The notes: generated from the sequence alone by a model not told the origin. Counted from the stretch's first letter, positions 19,769 to 29,787 are shown. The stretch is 64,000 bases of DNA from Streptomyces sp. Ncost-T10-10d (GCF_900091955.1 NZ_FMDF01000073.1:186001-250000); one strand, 5' to 3'. Made by a program: numbers and translations.

Positions 19769-21537
19769 AGCGGCGGCTTCAGCCGGGCGATCCTGCGCAG
19801 TGCACCGGGGCTGAACCGGGACAGGAACCAGGCGCCGCGGGCCTCCGGTGTCACCGGCACGACGGCCTGGTTGCGCACCACTGCCTTGAGGATCGCGTCG
19901 GCGACCCTCTCCGGTGGATAGTTGCGCAGCCCGTACAGTCGGCTGGTCCGCTTCTGCAGACGCCTCTCCTCCGCGGCGTCGGCGCCCGCAAAGTGCGTCG
20001 TAGTGGTGATGTTCGTGTTGACGATGCCGGGACAGATCGCGCTGACCCCGATCGACCGATCGGCGAGCTCGGCCCGCAGACACTCGCTGAGCATCAGCAC
20101 GGCCGCCTTGGAAGTGCTGTACGCGGGCAGCGCCCGGGAAGGCTGATAGGCGGCAGCAGAAGCCGTGTTGACGATATGGCCGCCCTGGCCACGTTCTGCC
20201 ATCTGCTTGCCGAAGATCCGGCAGCCATGGATGACACCCCACAGATTGACATCGAGGACATTCTTCCAGTCCTCGCTCGTGGTCTCCAGGAAGGAGCCGG
20301 ACAGGCCGATCCCTGCGTTGTTGACCAGGACGTCGACGATGCCGTACTCGGTGGCGACCTTCTCGGCGAGCTTCTCCATCGCCTGTTCGTCACTGACGTC
20401 GACCGCTTCGCCCCAGGCTGCCGGGGAGCCGATCAGCCGGGCCATCTCCGCCGTCCTGGCCGCTCCCTCCGCGTCCCGGTCCACGGCCACCACGCGTGCG
20501 CCCGCCTCGGCGAAGGCGAAAGCGGTGGCCCGCCCGATGCCGCCCGCCGCGCCCGTCACAAGGACCAGCTGTCCGCCGAACCGGTCCGCGTACGCCCCGG
20601 TCGGCGTGGTGTCCTGCACCGGCCGGCCGTCCTCCCGCGCCGCCTCGTTGGCTGCCACGAACTCACTGATCCAGGAGGCGATCCGGTCCGGCCTGGTGCG
20701 CGGAACCCAGTGCTTGCCAGGCAGGGATCGGCGTACCAACTGGGGTGCCCACAGCTCCAGTTGGTCGTACAGCTTCTCCGACAAGAAGATGTCGCCGGTC
20801 GGCGTGATCAGCTGGACCGGTACATGCGCATAGGCGTCGGTACGGGGCCTGCGCAGCCGGGCCCGGACGTTGTCGCGGTAGAGCCAGGCGCCGTGCGCAG
20901 CGTCGTCCGGCAGGGAGGGCGTCGGATAGTCACCCGCGGGCACCTTCTCCATGCGCTGGAGAATCCGCGGCCACTGCTTGCCGAGCGGGCCGCGCCAGGC
21001 GAGCTCGGGCAGGACCGGCGTATGCAGCATGTAGACGTACCAGGACTTGGCGCCCTGGCCGAGCAGCTGGCCGACCCGGCGCGGGGTGGGCCGGGTCATC
21101 CGCTGCTTGAGCCAGTGCCCGAAATGGTCCAGGGAAGGTCCGGACATCGAGGTGAACGAGGCGATCCGGCCCTCGGTCCGCTCGACCGTGACGAACTCCC
21201 ACGATTGGACAGACCCCCAGTCGTGACCGACCAGATGCACCGGCCGGTCCGGGCTCACGGCGTCGGCGACGGCCAGGAAGTCATCGGTGAGCTTTTCCAG
21301 GGTGAAGCCGCCGCGCAGGGGTGCCGGCGCTGTGGAACGGCCGTGCCCGCGCACGTCGTACAGCACGACGTGCCACTGGTCGGCCAGCTGTCCGGCGACA
21401 TCCGTCCAGACTTCCTTGCTGTCCGGGTAGCCATGCACGAGGACGATCGTGGGCCGTCCCTCGTCGCCCAACTCGGCGACACACAGCTCGATTCCGCCCG
21501 TACGCACCCGGCGCTCGCGCGCTCCCGGCAGGCTCAT
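19765..21537 (-). CDS. Alpha/beta hydrolase - short-chain dehydrogenase fusion
   Basis: A 590-residue two-domain enzyme. Residues 1-300 are an epoxide-hydrolase-like alpha/beta hydrolase with the nucleophile motif GHDWGS (Asp106) and the oxyanion motif HGYPDS. Residues 322-590 are an SDR with TGAAGGIG (328-335), NNAG, Ser460 and YSTSK (Tyr473, Lys477). Hydrolysis followed by oxidation of one substrate, such as an epoxide or ester, is a reasonable inference. ATG 21537 overlaps the stop of the upstream M24 gene, and its own stop overlaps the MerR start. Confidence 0.93.
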   Translation of the reverse strand: MSLPGARERRVRTGGIELCVAELGDEGRPTIVLVHGYPDSKEVWTDVAGQLADQWHVVLYDVRGHGRSTAPAPLRGGFTLEKLTDDFLAVADAVSPDRPVHLVGHDWGSVQSWEFVTVERTEGRIASFTSMSGPSLDHFGHWLKQRMTRPTPRRVGQLLGQGAKSWYVYMLHTPVLPELAWRGPLGKQWPRILQRMEKVPAGDYPTPSLPDDAAHGAWLYRDNVRARLRRPRTDAYAHVPVQLITPTGDIFLSEKLYDQLELWAPQLVRRSLPGKHWVPRTRPDRIASWISEFVAANEAAREDGRPVQDTTPTGAYADRFGGQLVLVTGAAGGIGRATAFAFAEAGARVVAVDRDAEGAARTAEMARLIGSPAAWGEAVDVSDEQAMEKLAEKVATEYGIVDVLVNNAGIGLSGSFLETTSEDWKNVLDVNLWGVIHGCRIFGKQMAERGQGGHIVNTASAAAYQPSRALPAYSTSKAAVLMLSECLRAELADRSIGVSAICPGIVNTNITTTTHFAGADAAEERRLQKRTSRLYGLRNYPPERVADAILKAVVRNQAVVPVTPEARGAWFLSRFSPGALRRIARLKPPL

Positions 21538-22385
21538 GCCGCCACCCTCTCCTCGGCCCAGCGCCGCACATGCGGCAGATCGTCGTCCAGCCAGAAGGCG
21601 CTCTGTTCGGGGTCCTTGGAGTCGGTGACCACCAGGATCTCTTCGAACTTGGCGCCCGTACCCCGGAATCCGAGGTGGGGTTCGACCGCCCACAGCCCGG
21701 GCTGCGGCGGATGGTCGGAGAAGCGGTACGGACTCCACAGCGGCGACCAGCCGTCCCGGTGTCCGTGCAGTGCGTCGCTCAGCAGGCCCTTGAGCGACTG
21801 GGTGCCGAAGCCGAACACATGGGGGGACCAGCGGTGCCCGGCGACGCGGTCGATCTTGTGGGCGATGACACCGAAGGGGTAGGCGCGATGTCTGTTGACG
21901 TACCCCTGCTTGATCATCAGGCGTTCGACGTCCTCGTATATCTCGCGCAGCGAACGCCGCTCCCGCACCTCGCGCAGAATCAGCTCACGGTGGACTTCCA
22001 GATCGGCCAGGAGCTTGTCGTGCAGGGGAGTGAGCCCGAGACAGCCGGAGTAGCCGATGTCCGCTGTGAAGCCCTTGTACACCGGCGCCATGTCGAGGAT
22101 GAACGGCATCCCCGGCTCCAGCTTCCGGTTGGTCGGGAAGAACTGCAGGGGCACCTTGAAGCCGGCGAACGCCGTGCGGTCCCCGAACCAGGCGAAGGGG
22201 AGGTGGAACCAGTCCCTCACCCCGCGCTCGCGCAGCCAGTCGCGCTGCATGCGGGCGGCCTCGCGCTCGGTCACCCCCGGCGTGAGCCGTGCGGCGACCG
22301 CCTCGGCGCAGTCGTACGCGAGACGTTGTACTTCTCTGAACCCCCGCAGCTCCGGGGCCGGTTCGTCCTTCACTGCCGAGGTCAT
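21534..22385 (-). CDS. M24-family metallopeptidase-like protein
   Basis: A 283-residue pita-bread-fold protein. Metal ligand motifs of the M24 family are visible: DMAPVYKGFTADIG with two Asp, the His in FGVIAHKIDRV, and VEPHLGFRG and KFEEILVV with two Glu. It is close in size to methionine aminopeptidase or creatinase-like enzymes, but the N-terminal part does not match either. It is the first gene of a coupled operon with the hydrolase-SDR fusion and MerR, so it may process the same small molecule rather than proteins. Confidence 0.82.
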   Translation of the reverse strand: MTSAVKDEPAPELRGFREVQRLAYDCAEAVAARLTPGVTEREAARMQRDWLRERGVRDWFHLPFAWFGDRTAFAGFKVPLQFFPTNRKLEPGMPFILDMAPVYKGFTADIGYSGCLGLTPLHDKLLADLEVHRELILREVRERRSLREIYEDVERLMIKQGYVNRHRAYPFGVIAHKIDRVAGHRWSPHVFGFGTQSLKGLLSDALHGHRDGWSPLWSPYRFSDHPPQPGLWAVEPHLGFRGTGAKFEEILVVTDSKDPEQSAFWLDDDLPHVRRWAEERVAA

Positions 22386-22484
22386 GCCACCGTCCGTTCC
22401 CTGCCGTGTGCGGTACGTGCCCGTAACGTGACACTGATGAATGTGACAATGTCCGGCGACTGCGTCAAGAGGTGTGCGGAGACC

Positions 22485-22493
22485 TGTGGACAA
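22485..22493 (-). other. Single consensus DnaA box
   Basis: TTGTCCACA on the reverse strand lies in the gap between the divergent M24 gene and the ABC operon. It is one of several exact boxes in the 18-30 kb region. Confidence 0.6.
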
Positions 22494-22630
22494 CCCGGGT
22501 CGGCCCTTCCCCCGACTTCCGGGCTCCTCCCCCGTGGTGGTCACCTACGGGTCCGTACGCCTGGAGTCTGATGCGGATCCAGCCGCCAGGGCTGACGACC
22601 GGTGTGGTCCGCGCCACTATCTTCGAAGGC

Positions 22631-23665
22631 GTGACTGTGATCGCGACCGAAAGCCTGAGCAAGCGGTTCCCCCGGGTGACCGCGCTTGACCGGCTCTCCC
22701 TGGACATCGGACCCGGTGTGACCGGCCTGGTGGGTTCCAACGGAGCCGGCAAGTCCACATTGATCAAGATCCTGCTGGGTCTGTCCCCTGCCACCGAAGG
22801 CCGGGCCGCGGTGCTCGGACTCGACGTCGCCACCAGTGGCGCCGCCATCCGGGAGCGGGTCGGCTACATGCCCGAGCACGACTGTCTGCCGCCGGACGTC
22901 TCGGCCACCGAGTTCGTCGTCCACATGGCGCGGATGTCCGGACTGCCGCCGACGGCAGCCCGCGAGCGCACCGCCGACACACTGCGTCACGTCGGTCTGT
23001 ACGAGGAGCGATACCGCCCCATCGGCGGCTACTCGACCGGTATGAAGCAGCGCGTGAAACTGGCCCAGGCACTGGTCCACGACCCGCAGCTGGTCCTGCT
23101 CGACGAGCCGACGAACGGCCTCGACCCGGTCGGCCGCGACGAGATGCTCGGGCTGATCCGTCGCGTACACACGGACTTCGGCATCTCGGTCCTGGTCACC
23201 TCGCACCTCCTGGGTGAGCTGGAACGCACCTGCGACCATGTCGTCGTCATCGACGGCGGCACACTTCTGCGCTCCAGCTCCACCAGCGACTTCACGCAGA
23301 CCACCACGACCCTCGCGGTCGAGGTCACCGACAGCGACACCCACCCGGACGGCACCGACGCGCTGCGTCAGGTCCTCACCCGGGCCGGCGTCAACCTCGT
23401 GGGCCATGACGGTCTCGACGGGCAGGGGCTGCCCGGCGCGGGGCACATCCTGCTGGTCGAGGCGACCGGCGAGGAGACGTACGACATCGTGCGCGACAGC
23501 GTCGCCGGGCTCGGGCTCGGTCTCGTGCGGATGGAGCAGCGGCGCCACCACATCGCCGAGGTCTTCCGTACCGAAGAGGCACCGCACGCCGCAGCCGTCA
23601 CGCAGACCGTGTCCGCGGTTGTCGGGGCCGTACAGCAGAAGGGGAGCGGTCGTGATGAGCACTGA
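22631..23665 (+). CDS. ABC transporter ATPase (first pair)
   Basis: 344 residues with Walker A GSNGAGKSTL near residue 38, Q-loop region GYMPEHDCL, signature YSTGMKQRVKLAQAL and Walker B LVLLDEPTNGLDP. The C-terminal 100 residues follow the DrrA/CcmA-like export pattern. The GTG at 22631 or 22637 is preferred, since the longer frame to 22472 runs through promoter-like DNA. The permease gene overlaps its end by 11 bases. The substrate is unknown. Confidence 0.9.
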   Translation: MTVIATESLSKRFPRVTALDRLSLDIGPGVTGLVGSNGAGKSTLIKILLGLSPATEGRAAVLGLDVATSGAAIRERVGYMPEHDCLPPDVSATEFVVHMARMSGLPPTAARERTADTLRHVGLYEERYRPIGGYSTGMKQRVKLAQALVHDPQLVLLDEPTNGLDPVGRDEMLGLIRRVHTDFGISVLVTSHLLGELERTCDHVVVIDGGTLLRSSSTSDFTQTTTTLAVEVTDSDTHPDGTDALRQVLTRAGVNLVGHDGLDGQGLPGAGHILLVEATGEETYDIVRDSVAGLGLGLVRMEQRRHHIAEVFRTEEAPHAAAVTQTVSAVVGAVQQKGSGRDEH

Positions 23666-24563
23666 GACCGGAGCCGTGAGCGGGAGCGAGACCTCCCGGA
23701 TCCACAACATCGGGTACCGCTCCTACGACGGCAAGCGGCTGGGACGCAGCTATGCGCGGCGCTCGCTCTACTCGCAGTCCCTGCGGGGCTCCTTCGGACT
23801 GGGGCGTTCCGCGAAGTCCAAGGTGTTGCCGATGCTGCTGTTCGGTGTGATGTGCATGGTCGCGGCGGTCATCGTCGCGGTCGCCATCGCCACCCCGGGA
23901 GCCACGGCTCTGCCGATCAAGTACACGGCGTTTGCGATCTTTCTGCAGGCCGTCATCGGACTCTTCCTCGCCGCGCAGGCACCGCAGTCGGTCTCCCGTG
24001 ACCTGCGCTTCAAGAGCGTGCCGCTGTACTTCTCGCGGCCGATCGAGCGGGTCGACTATGTCGTCGCGAAGCTGGCGGCCATGGCGTCCGCGCTCTTCAT
24101 CCTCACCGGGGCGCCGCTCGTCATCCTCTATGTGGGCGCACTGCTGGGGAAGTTCGACTTCGCCGAGCAGACCAAGGGGTTCGGACAGGGGCTGGTTTCG
24201 GTGGCGTTGCTGTCCGTGCTCTTCGCCGGACTGGGCCTGGTGATGGCCGCTCTGACACCGCGCCGCGGTTTCGGTGTCGCCGCGGTGATCGCCGTACTGA
24301 CCATCTCCTACGGCGCGGTCTCCACGGTCCAGGCCATTGCCTGGCAGACGGGTTCGGCGGGGGCCATCGAGTGGCTGGGGCTCTTCTCCCCCATCACGCT
24401 GATCGGTGGTGTACAGACCGCGTTCCTCGGGGCGAATTCGGCCTTCCCCGGAGGGGAAGGCCCGGGGGCTGGCTCCGGTGTGGTCTATCTGATCGTTGTT
24501 CTCGCGCTCGTCGCCGGCTCGTACGCCGTACTGATGCGCCGCTACCGGAGGGTCGGGCTGTGA
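23655..24563 (+). CDS. ABC transporter permease (first pair)
   Basis: About 302 residues with six hydrophobic segments after a 60-residue basic cytoplasmic start (IGYRSYDGKRLGRSYARRSLY). The pattern is of the ABC-2 type used for export. ATG 23655 (GTG 23652 adjacent) overlaps the ATPase end, and the stop overlaps the GTG of the next ATPase, so the four genes form one coupled unit. Confidence 0.88.
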   Translation: MSTETGAVSGSETSRIHNIGYRSYDGKRLGRSYARRSLYSQSLRGSFGLGRSAKSKVLPMLLFGVMCMVAAVIVAVAIATPGATALPIKYTAFAIFLQAVIGLFLAAQAPQSVSRDLRFKSVPLYFSRPIERVDYVVAKLAAMASALFILTGAPLVILYVGALLGKFDFAEQTKGFGQGLVSVALLSVLFAGLGLVMAALTPRRGFGVAAVIAVLTISYGAVSTVQAIAWQTGSAGAIEWLGLFSPITLIGGVQTAFLGANSAFPGGEGPGAGSGVVYLIVVLALVAGSYAVLMRRYRRVGL

Positions 24564-25471
24564 CCACCATCGAGATCGACCACACCTCGCGCTGGTTCGG
24601 CAATGTGGTCGCCGTCAACGACGTGAGCATGACGGTCGGCCCGGGTGTCACCGGGCTGCTCGGCCCCAACGGCGCGGGAAAGTCCACGCTGATCAACATG
24701 ATGGCCGGTTTCCTCGCCCCGTCGACCGGCACGGTCACGCTCGACGGCCGGCCGATCTGGCGCAATGAAGCGGTGTACAAGGAGATCGGGATCGTGCCGG
24801 AACGGGAAGGGATGTACGACTTCCTGACCGGCCGCGAATTCGTCGTCGCCAATGCGGAACTGCAGGGACTCGGCGATGCGGCGGCGCAGAAGGCGCTGGC
24901 CACGGTCGAGATGGAGTACGCGCAGGACCGCAAGATCTCGACGTACAGCAAGGGCATGCGCCAGCGCGTGAAGATGGCGTCCGCCCTGGTCCACGAACCG
25001 TCGGTGCTGCTGCTCGACGAGCCGTTCAACGGGATGGACCCGCGTCAGCGGATGCAGCTGATGGCGCTGTTGCGGCGGATGGGGGCGGAGGGCCGTAGCG
25101 TGCTCTTCTCCTCCCACATCCTCGAAGAGGTCGAACAACTCGCCTCGCACATCGAGGTGATCGTGGCGGGACGCCACGCGGCATCCGGTGACTTCCGGAA
25201 GATCCGCCGGCTGATGACGGACCGCCCGCACCGCTATCTCGTACGTTCCAGCGATGACCGAGCCCTCGCTGCCGCGCTCATCGCCGACCCGTCGACGGCC
25301 GGTATCGAGGTGGACCTGGGCGAACAGGCCCTGCGTATCCAGGCGGTCGACTTCGGACGCTTCACCGAGTTGCTGCCGAAGGTCGCACGTGACCACGGAA
25401 TTCGCCTTCTGACCGTTTCGCCGTCCGATGAGTCCCTCGAATCGGTCTTTTCCTATCTCGTAGCGGCCTGA
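24560..25471 (+). CDS. ABC transporter ATPase (second pair)
   Basis: 303 residues with Walker A GPNGAGKSTL, signature YSKGMRQRVKMASAL, Walker B VLLLDEPFNGMDP and switch His in LFSSHI. The GTG 24560 overlaps the stop of the preceding permease. The protein resembles the first ATPase, suggesting duplication of an ATPase/permease pair. Confidence 0.92.
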   Translation: MTTIEIDHTSRWFGNVVAVNDVSMTVGPGVTGLLGPNGAGKSTLINMMAGFLAPSTGTVTLDGRPIWRNEAVYKEIGIVPEREGMYDFLTGREFVVANAELQGLGDAAAQKALATVEMEYAQDRKISTYSKGMRQRVKMASALVHEPSVLLLDEPFNGMDPRQRMQLMALLRRMGAEGRSVLFSSHILEEVEQLASHIEVIVAGRHAASGDFRKIRRLMTDRPHRYLVRSSDDRALAAALIADPSTAGIEVDLGEQALRIQAVDFGRFTELLPKVARDHGIRLLTVSPSDESLESVFSYLVAA

Positions 25472-25501
25472 GTAGTGGCCTGAAAGGAGCTGTGAAGCGT
25501 C

Positions 25502-26221
25502 ATGTACGACCCCACAGTCGCCCGGCTCACCTACCGGGCCCTGCTCGGCCGGCGCCGGGCCGCCATCCTCTTCGTCCTGCCGGCGCTGCTGGTGGTCATC
25601 GCCGTGGCGGTACGGGCGTTCGCCGGAGTCGATGACCAGGTCGCCTCGGACGTGCTGGGCGGCTTCGCCATCGCCACGATGGTGCCGCTGATCGGCGTGA
25701 TCGCCGGAACCGGAGCCATCGGTCCCGAGATCGACGACGGATCGATCGTCTATCTGCTGGCCAAGCCGGTGAAGCGGCCGACGATCATCTTCACCAAGCT
25801 GATTGTGGCCATCGCCGTCACGATGGTCTTCTCCGCACTGCCCACGCTGATCGCGGGGCTGATCCTCAACGGAAACGGCCAGCAGATCGCGGTGGCTTAC
25901 ACCATTGCCGCGCTGGTCGCCTCGATCGCGTACAGCTCGGTGTTCCTGCTGCTGGGCACCGTCAGCCGGCACGCGGTCGTCTTCGGCCTCGTCTACGCGC
26001 TGGTGTGGGAGGCCCTCTTCGGCACCCTGGTGCCGGGGGCGCGCACGCTCAGCGTTCAGCAGTGGTCCCTCGCGGTTGCCGAGAAGGTCGGCGGGGCCGG
26101 CGCGATCACCTCCGATGTCGGGCTGCCGGTCGCGACGGTCCTGCTGGTGGCGGTCACGGTGGCGGCGACCTGGTACGCGGGTCAGAAGCTGCGCACACTG
26201 AAGCTGGCCGGCGAGGAGTGA
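25502..26221 (+). CDS. ABC transporter permease (second pair)
   Basis: A 239-residue protein with six predicted membrane segments. The tail ends in KLRTLKLAGEE. AAAGGAGCTG precedes the ATG. The two pairs together could make one heteromeric exporter or two related ones. No regulator or resistance gene identifies the cargo. Confidence 0.88.
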   Translation: MYDPTVARLTYRALLGRRRAAILFVLPALLVVIAVAVRAFAGVDDQVASDVLGGFAIATMVPLIGVIAGTGAIGPEIDDGSIVYLLAKPVKRPTIIFTKLIVAIAVTMVFSALPTLIAGLILNGNGQQIAVAYTIAALVASIAYSSVFLLLGTVSRHAVVFGLVYALVWEALFGTLVPGARTLSVQQWSLAVAEKVGGAGAITSDVGLPVATVLLVAVTVAATWYAGQKLRTLKLAGEE

Positions 26222-26281
26222 TCGGGGGGCTTCCCCCGGATACCTCTGCCGTGCTCCGTTTACGATCATTTCGATCTTCGT

Positions 26282-26307
26282 CAACCCTCGCCCCTGGGCG
26301 GGGGTTG
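26282..26307 (+). terminator. Hairpin after the ABC operon
   Basis: The arms CAACCCTCGCCC and GGGCGGGGGTTG have one mismatch and a 2-3 base loop. The next gene's control region follows, with TTGACA at 26305 partly inside the 3' arm. The rest of the gap to 26,543 shows no other clear element. Confidence 0.6.
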
Positions 26308-26543
26308 ACACATTTCGGACAGTAGTACGCGTAACTGTACGGTTATCGGTTCGTTGTGCAGGGTGCGTGGAGGCAACTGGAATCTGTGACGACGTAGCTT
26401 TCGTGAAATCAGGGATTGTCGATGCCGGTGAGGGAGCACCCGCCGGGTCGGTCATTGAGTGAGTGGCAACCGTGAGCGTCCTCCGCCCCTCAAGCCCGGG
26501 ACAGGGCTGTCCATCGTCGGTTTCACGATCGGAAGGCATGTCC

Positions 26544-27239
26544 ATGCCCACGGAAGTTGCCCTGCTCGAATCGCGTGCGCTGCGCGTCGAACAGATGGGG
26601 CGCGTCGACGTCCTCGACAAGGTCAAGAGCCTTGTCGTCCTCCCGGACGGAATTCACCTTCGCACAGAGGATGTGGCTCGTTACTTCGAAGTATCCACAA
26701 CCGCGGTCAGGAGGCTCACGGACCGCCATCAGAACGAGCTCCAGGGCAACGGGATGCGAGTGCTGCGCGGCGCTGAGCTGCGCTCCTTCCATAGCGACAT
26801 GCTGTCGCTATGGGCAGGTGAGGGGCCGGAAAGTTATCCACAGGCGGCGACTCGGCTCAGGCTCTACACCCGCAGGACCGTGCTCAACGTCGCGATGCTT
26901 CTTCGCGACAGCGACATCGCCCGATGCGTCCGTACGTATCTGCTCGACGCCGAGCAGGACCTGCGCGCGGGCTATGCCTCGCTCGAACACCGCGTCACCC
27001 GGATCGAGAGCTGCCTCGCAGGAGTGGGCAGCGCGCTTCAGGAGCTCGGGCCCGTCCTCAACCGGATGTCGCACCGGCTCGACAGCCTCGACCGGAGGAT
27101 GGACATCACGCATCAGGTCGTCGGCGCCATGAGCGTGCGGCTGGGCCACCTCTCCGAGGACATCGTCCGTATCGACGGAAGGATGGACGATCTCGCCCGC
27201 CACCTGAAGGATCTGAGCCGCCGCAACAAGCAGCGCTGA
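26544..27239 (+). CDS. Helix-turn-helix and coiled-coil protein, unknown function
   Basis: 231 residues. Residues 15-75 look like a DNA-binding winged helix (LRTEDVARYFEVSTTAVRRL). The C-terminal half from about 140 has regular hydrophobic spacing (LEHRVTRIESCL, LNRMSHRLDSLDRRM, LSEDIVRIDGRMDDLARHL), as expected for a coiled coil. ATG 26544 is 7 bases after GGAAGG; ATG 26538 is too close. Two DnaA-box-like sites (26691, 26834) lie inside the coding sequence. It recalls phage antirepressor-like DNA-binding proteins, but I cannot name the family. Confidence 0.75.
   Translation: MPTEVALLESRALRVEQMGRVDVLDKVKSLVVLPDGIHLRTEDVARYFEVSTTAVRRLTDRHQNELQGNGMRVLRGAELRSFHSDMLSLWAGEGPESYPQAATRLRLYTRRTVLNVAMLLRDSDIARCVRTYLLDAEQDLRAGYASLEHRVTRIESCLAGVGSALQELGPVLNRMSHRLDSLDRRMDITHQVVGAMSVRLGHLSEDIVRIDGRMDDLARHLKDLSRRNKQR
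26834..26842 (+). other. DnaA box within the HTH/coiled-coil gene
   Basis: TTATCCACA, with a weaker GTATCCACA at 26691-26699 in the same gene. Confidence 0.5.
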
Positions 27240-27240
27240 T

Positions 27241-27265
27241 CCGAAGGCCGTTCACGGCCTTTCGG
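27241..27265 (+). terminator. Terminator after the HTH/coiled-coil gene
   Basis: CCGAAGGCCG-TTCA-CGGCCTTTCGG starts directly after the stop codon, with one bulged base in the stem. Confidence 0.75.
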
Positions 27266-27396
27266 TATTGCCCGGAAAATGGGTGGCGCCGAAAGGCCGC
27301 CCCGGTCACAGTAGTTGGTGCAGCACACGCCGAAACCCGCGCAGCACGCCCCGAAAACAACAGCCGCATGCCACAGGCCGGGAGAGGAGCGAGACG

Positions 27397-27459
27397 ATGA
27401 CCGAGAGTCCGAGTCCGTCGAGTTCCCAGCAGGGCGGGCCCGAGCCGGCGCCGGAGTAG
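27397..27459 (+). CDS. Possible 20-residue small protein before tRNA-Ser
   Basis: An ATG preceded by GAGAGGAG at a good distance opens a short frame rich in Ser, Pro and Glu (MTESPSPSSSQQGG...) ending in TAG. The strong ribosome site is the only support. It may be a real small protein or a chance frame. Confidence 0.3.
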   Translation: MTESPSPSSSQQGGPEPAPE

Positions 27460-27534
27460 TCACCGACGATTCCGCCGTGCCGATCGGAGCAGGACGCCCG
27501 GGGCGGTTTCTGCGCATCGTGCGGCCGCCCACCC

Positions 27535-27622
<88 letters not shown>

Positions 27623-27691
27623 CAGCAACAGTGTCAAGTACCGGGACGAGTGGAGCAGCCGATCCAACCGCCCGCGCCCGTACCTCTGTCT

Positions 27692-28501
27692 TTACCCGTA
27701 CGACTGGAGCAGCCGCTCCAGAACCACAGCGATGCCGTCATCCTCGTTGGACGCGGTGATCTCCTGTGCCACGGCCTTCAGGTCCTCATGCGCATTGGCC
27801 ATTGCCACACCCCGCTGTGCCCAGGCGAACATCGGGATGTCGTTCGGCATGTCACCGAAGGCCAGAGTGTCAGCGGCCTTCAGACCCAGTCGGCGCGCGG
27901 CCAGCGAGAGTCCGGTGGCCTTGCTCAGCCCCAGCGGCAGGATCTCCACCACACCAGGACCGGCCATGACCACGTCGACCAGGTTGCCGACGGCCGATCG
28001 TGCGGCCTTCGCCAGTGCGTCGTCGTCGAGATCGGGATGCTGGATGTAGACCTTGTTCAGAGGGGCCGACCACAACTCTGCCGGGTCCTCCGCGAAGACA
28101 GCCGGAAGCGGCCCTTCCTGTACGCGGTAGCCGGGGCCGACGAGCACTTCGCCGTCGAGCCCGTCGCGGCTCGCCGCCAACGCCAACGGGCCGACCTCGG
28201 CCTCGACCTTGGACAGCGCGAGACCGGCGAGTTGCCGGTCCAGCGTCAGTGAGGTCAGCAGCTTGCGTTCACCCGCGTGGTAGACCTGCGCGCCCTGGCC
28301 GCAGACCGCGAGCCCCTCGTAACCCAGGTCGTCCAGGATGTGCCGGGTCCATGGGACAGCGCGACCGGTGACGATGATGTGCGCGGCACCGGCCGCGGTG
28401 ACCGCGGCCAGTGCCTCACGGGTGCGCTCGGAGACCGTGTCGTCGTCACGCAGCAGAGTGCCGTCGAGATCGGTCGCGACGAGCTTGTACGGAAAGGTCA
28501 C
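27692..28501 (-). CDS. HAD-superfamily phosphatase, Cof type
   Basis: 269 residues with motif [13 protein letters not shown], motif [10 protein letters not shown], Lys motif GLSKATG and motif [16 protein letters not shown] 28501 overlaps the serS stop by 4 bases, so it is translated with seryl-tRNA synthetase. This coupling is conserved as I recall in streptomycetes. It could be a house-cleaning phosphatase; the substrate is unknown. It is a paralogue of the gene at 16,055. Confidence 0.92.
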   Translation of the reverse strand: MTFPYKLVATDLDGTLLRDDDTVSERTREALAAVTAAGAAHIIVTGRAVPWTRHILDDLGYEGLAVCGQGAQVYHAGERKLLTSLTLDRQLAGLALSKVEAEVGPLALAASRDGLDGEVLVGPGYRVQEGPLPAVFAEDPAELWSAPLNKVYIQHPDLDDDALAKAARSAVGNLVDVVMAGPGVVEILPLGLSKATGLSLAARRLGLKAADTLAFGDMPNDIPMFAWAQRGVAMANAHEDLKAVAQEITASNEDDGIAVVLERLLQSYG

Positions 28502-29787
28502 TTGGCGACCGGCTCCAGAACCTCGCGCCCGCCCAGGTACGGCCGGAGCACCTCGGGCACCCGTACGGAACCGTCAGCCAGTTGGTGGTTCTCCAGGATT
28601 GCCACGATCGTGCGCGGTACGGCGCACAGCGTGCCGTTCAGCGTCGCCAGCGGCTGGAGAACCTTCTTGCCGTCGCGGGTGTCGCGCATCCGGACGGAAA
28701 GACGGCGCGCCTGGAAACCGTCGCAGTTCGAAGCGGACGTCAGCTCGCGGTACTTGCCCTGCGTCGGGATCCACGCCTCGCAGTCGAACTTGCGGGAGGC
28801 CGAGGCACCCAGATCGCCGGTGGCGACATCGATCACCTGGAACGGCAGTTCAAGAGCGGTGAGCCACTGCTTCTCCCAGTCCAGGAGCCTGCGGTGTTCG
28901 GCCTCGGCGTCCGTGGGGTCGACGTACGAGAACATCTCGACCTTGTCGAACTGGTGGACACGGAAGATGCCCCGGGTGTCCTTGCCGTACGTACCGGCCT
29001 CGCGGCGGAAGCACGGTGAGAAGCCCGCGTACCGAAGCGGCAGCTTGTCGGCCTCGATGATCTCGTCCATGTGGTACGCGGCGAGCGGGACCTCGGAGGT
29101 GCCGACCAGGTAGAAGTCGTCCTTCTCCAGGTGGTACACGTTCTCCGCGGCCTGGCCGAGGAAGCCGGTGCCCTCCATGGCGCGCGGGCGGACCAGCGCA
29201 GGCGTCAGCATCGGGACGAAGCCGGCTTCGGTGGCCTGCGCGATCGCCGCGTTGACGAGGGCGAGCTCCAGCAGCGCGCCGACACCCGTCAGGTAGTAGA
29301 AGCGTGAACCGGACACCTTGGCGCCACGCTCCATGTCGATGGCGCCGAGCTTCTCACCGAGCTCCAGGTGGTCCTTGGGCTCGAAGCCCTCGGCCCCGAA
29401 GTCGCGGATCGTGCCGTGTGTCTCCAGGACGACGAAGTCCTCCTCGCCACCGACCGGCACGTCCTCGTGGACGATGTTGCCGAGCTGGAGCATCAGGCTC
29501 CTGGCCTCGGCGTCGGCCTCGTCCTGTGCCGCGTCGGCCGCCTTGACGTCGGCCTTCAGCTGCTCGGCCTTCCTGAGGAGCTCGGCACGCTCCTCGGGCG
29601 AAGCCTTGGGGATGAGTTTGCCGAGCGATTTCTGCTCGGAGCGGAGTTCGTCGAAGCGGACGCCGGACGACCTGCGCCGCTCGTCGGCGGAGAGAAGGGC
29701 GTCGACGAGCGCGACGTCCTCTCCACGGGCGCGCTGGGAGGCGCGAACACGGTCGGGGTCCTCACGGAGCAGGCGAAGGTCAATCAC
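28498..29787 (-). CDS. serS: Seryl-tRNA synthetase
   Basis: Class II synthetase of 429 residues. The N-terminal coiled-coil arm (residues ~30-100, [23 protein letters not shown]) is followed by the catalytic core with motif 2 ([21 protein letters not shown]) and motif 3 ([16 protein letters not shown]). [12 protein letters not shown] is the canonical N-terminus, fixing the GTG start at 29787, although GGAGG is unusually close to it. A tRNA-Ser gene lies about 900 bp downstream. Confidence 0.97.
   Translation of the reverse strand: MIDLRLLREDPDRVRASQRARGEDVALVDALLSADERRRSSGVRFDELRSEQKSLGKLIPKASPEERAELLRKAEQLKADVKAADAAQDEADAEARSLMLQLGNIVHEDVPVGGEEDFVVLETHGTIRDFGAEGFEPKDHLELGEKLGAIDMERGAKVSGSRFYYLTGVGALLELALVNAAIAQATEAGFVPMLTPALVRPRAMEGTGFLGQAAENVYHLEKDDFYLVGTSEVPLAAYHMDEIIEADKLPLRYAGFSPCFRREAGTYGKDTRGIFRVHQFDKVEMFSYVDPTDAEAEHRRLLDWEKQWLTALELPFQVIDVATGDLGASASRKFDCEAWIPTQGKYRELTSASNCDGFQARRLSVRMRDTRDGKKVLQPLATLNGTLCAVPRTIVAILENHQLADGSVRVPEVLRPYLGGREVLEPVAK

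Noticed and set aside
24542..26626. A 694-codon reverse frame across the second ABC pair
   Set aside because: Low-complexity Arg/Asp/Gly-rich translation, antisense to clear ABC genes.
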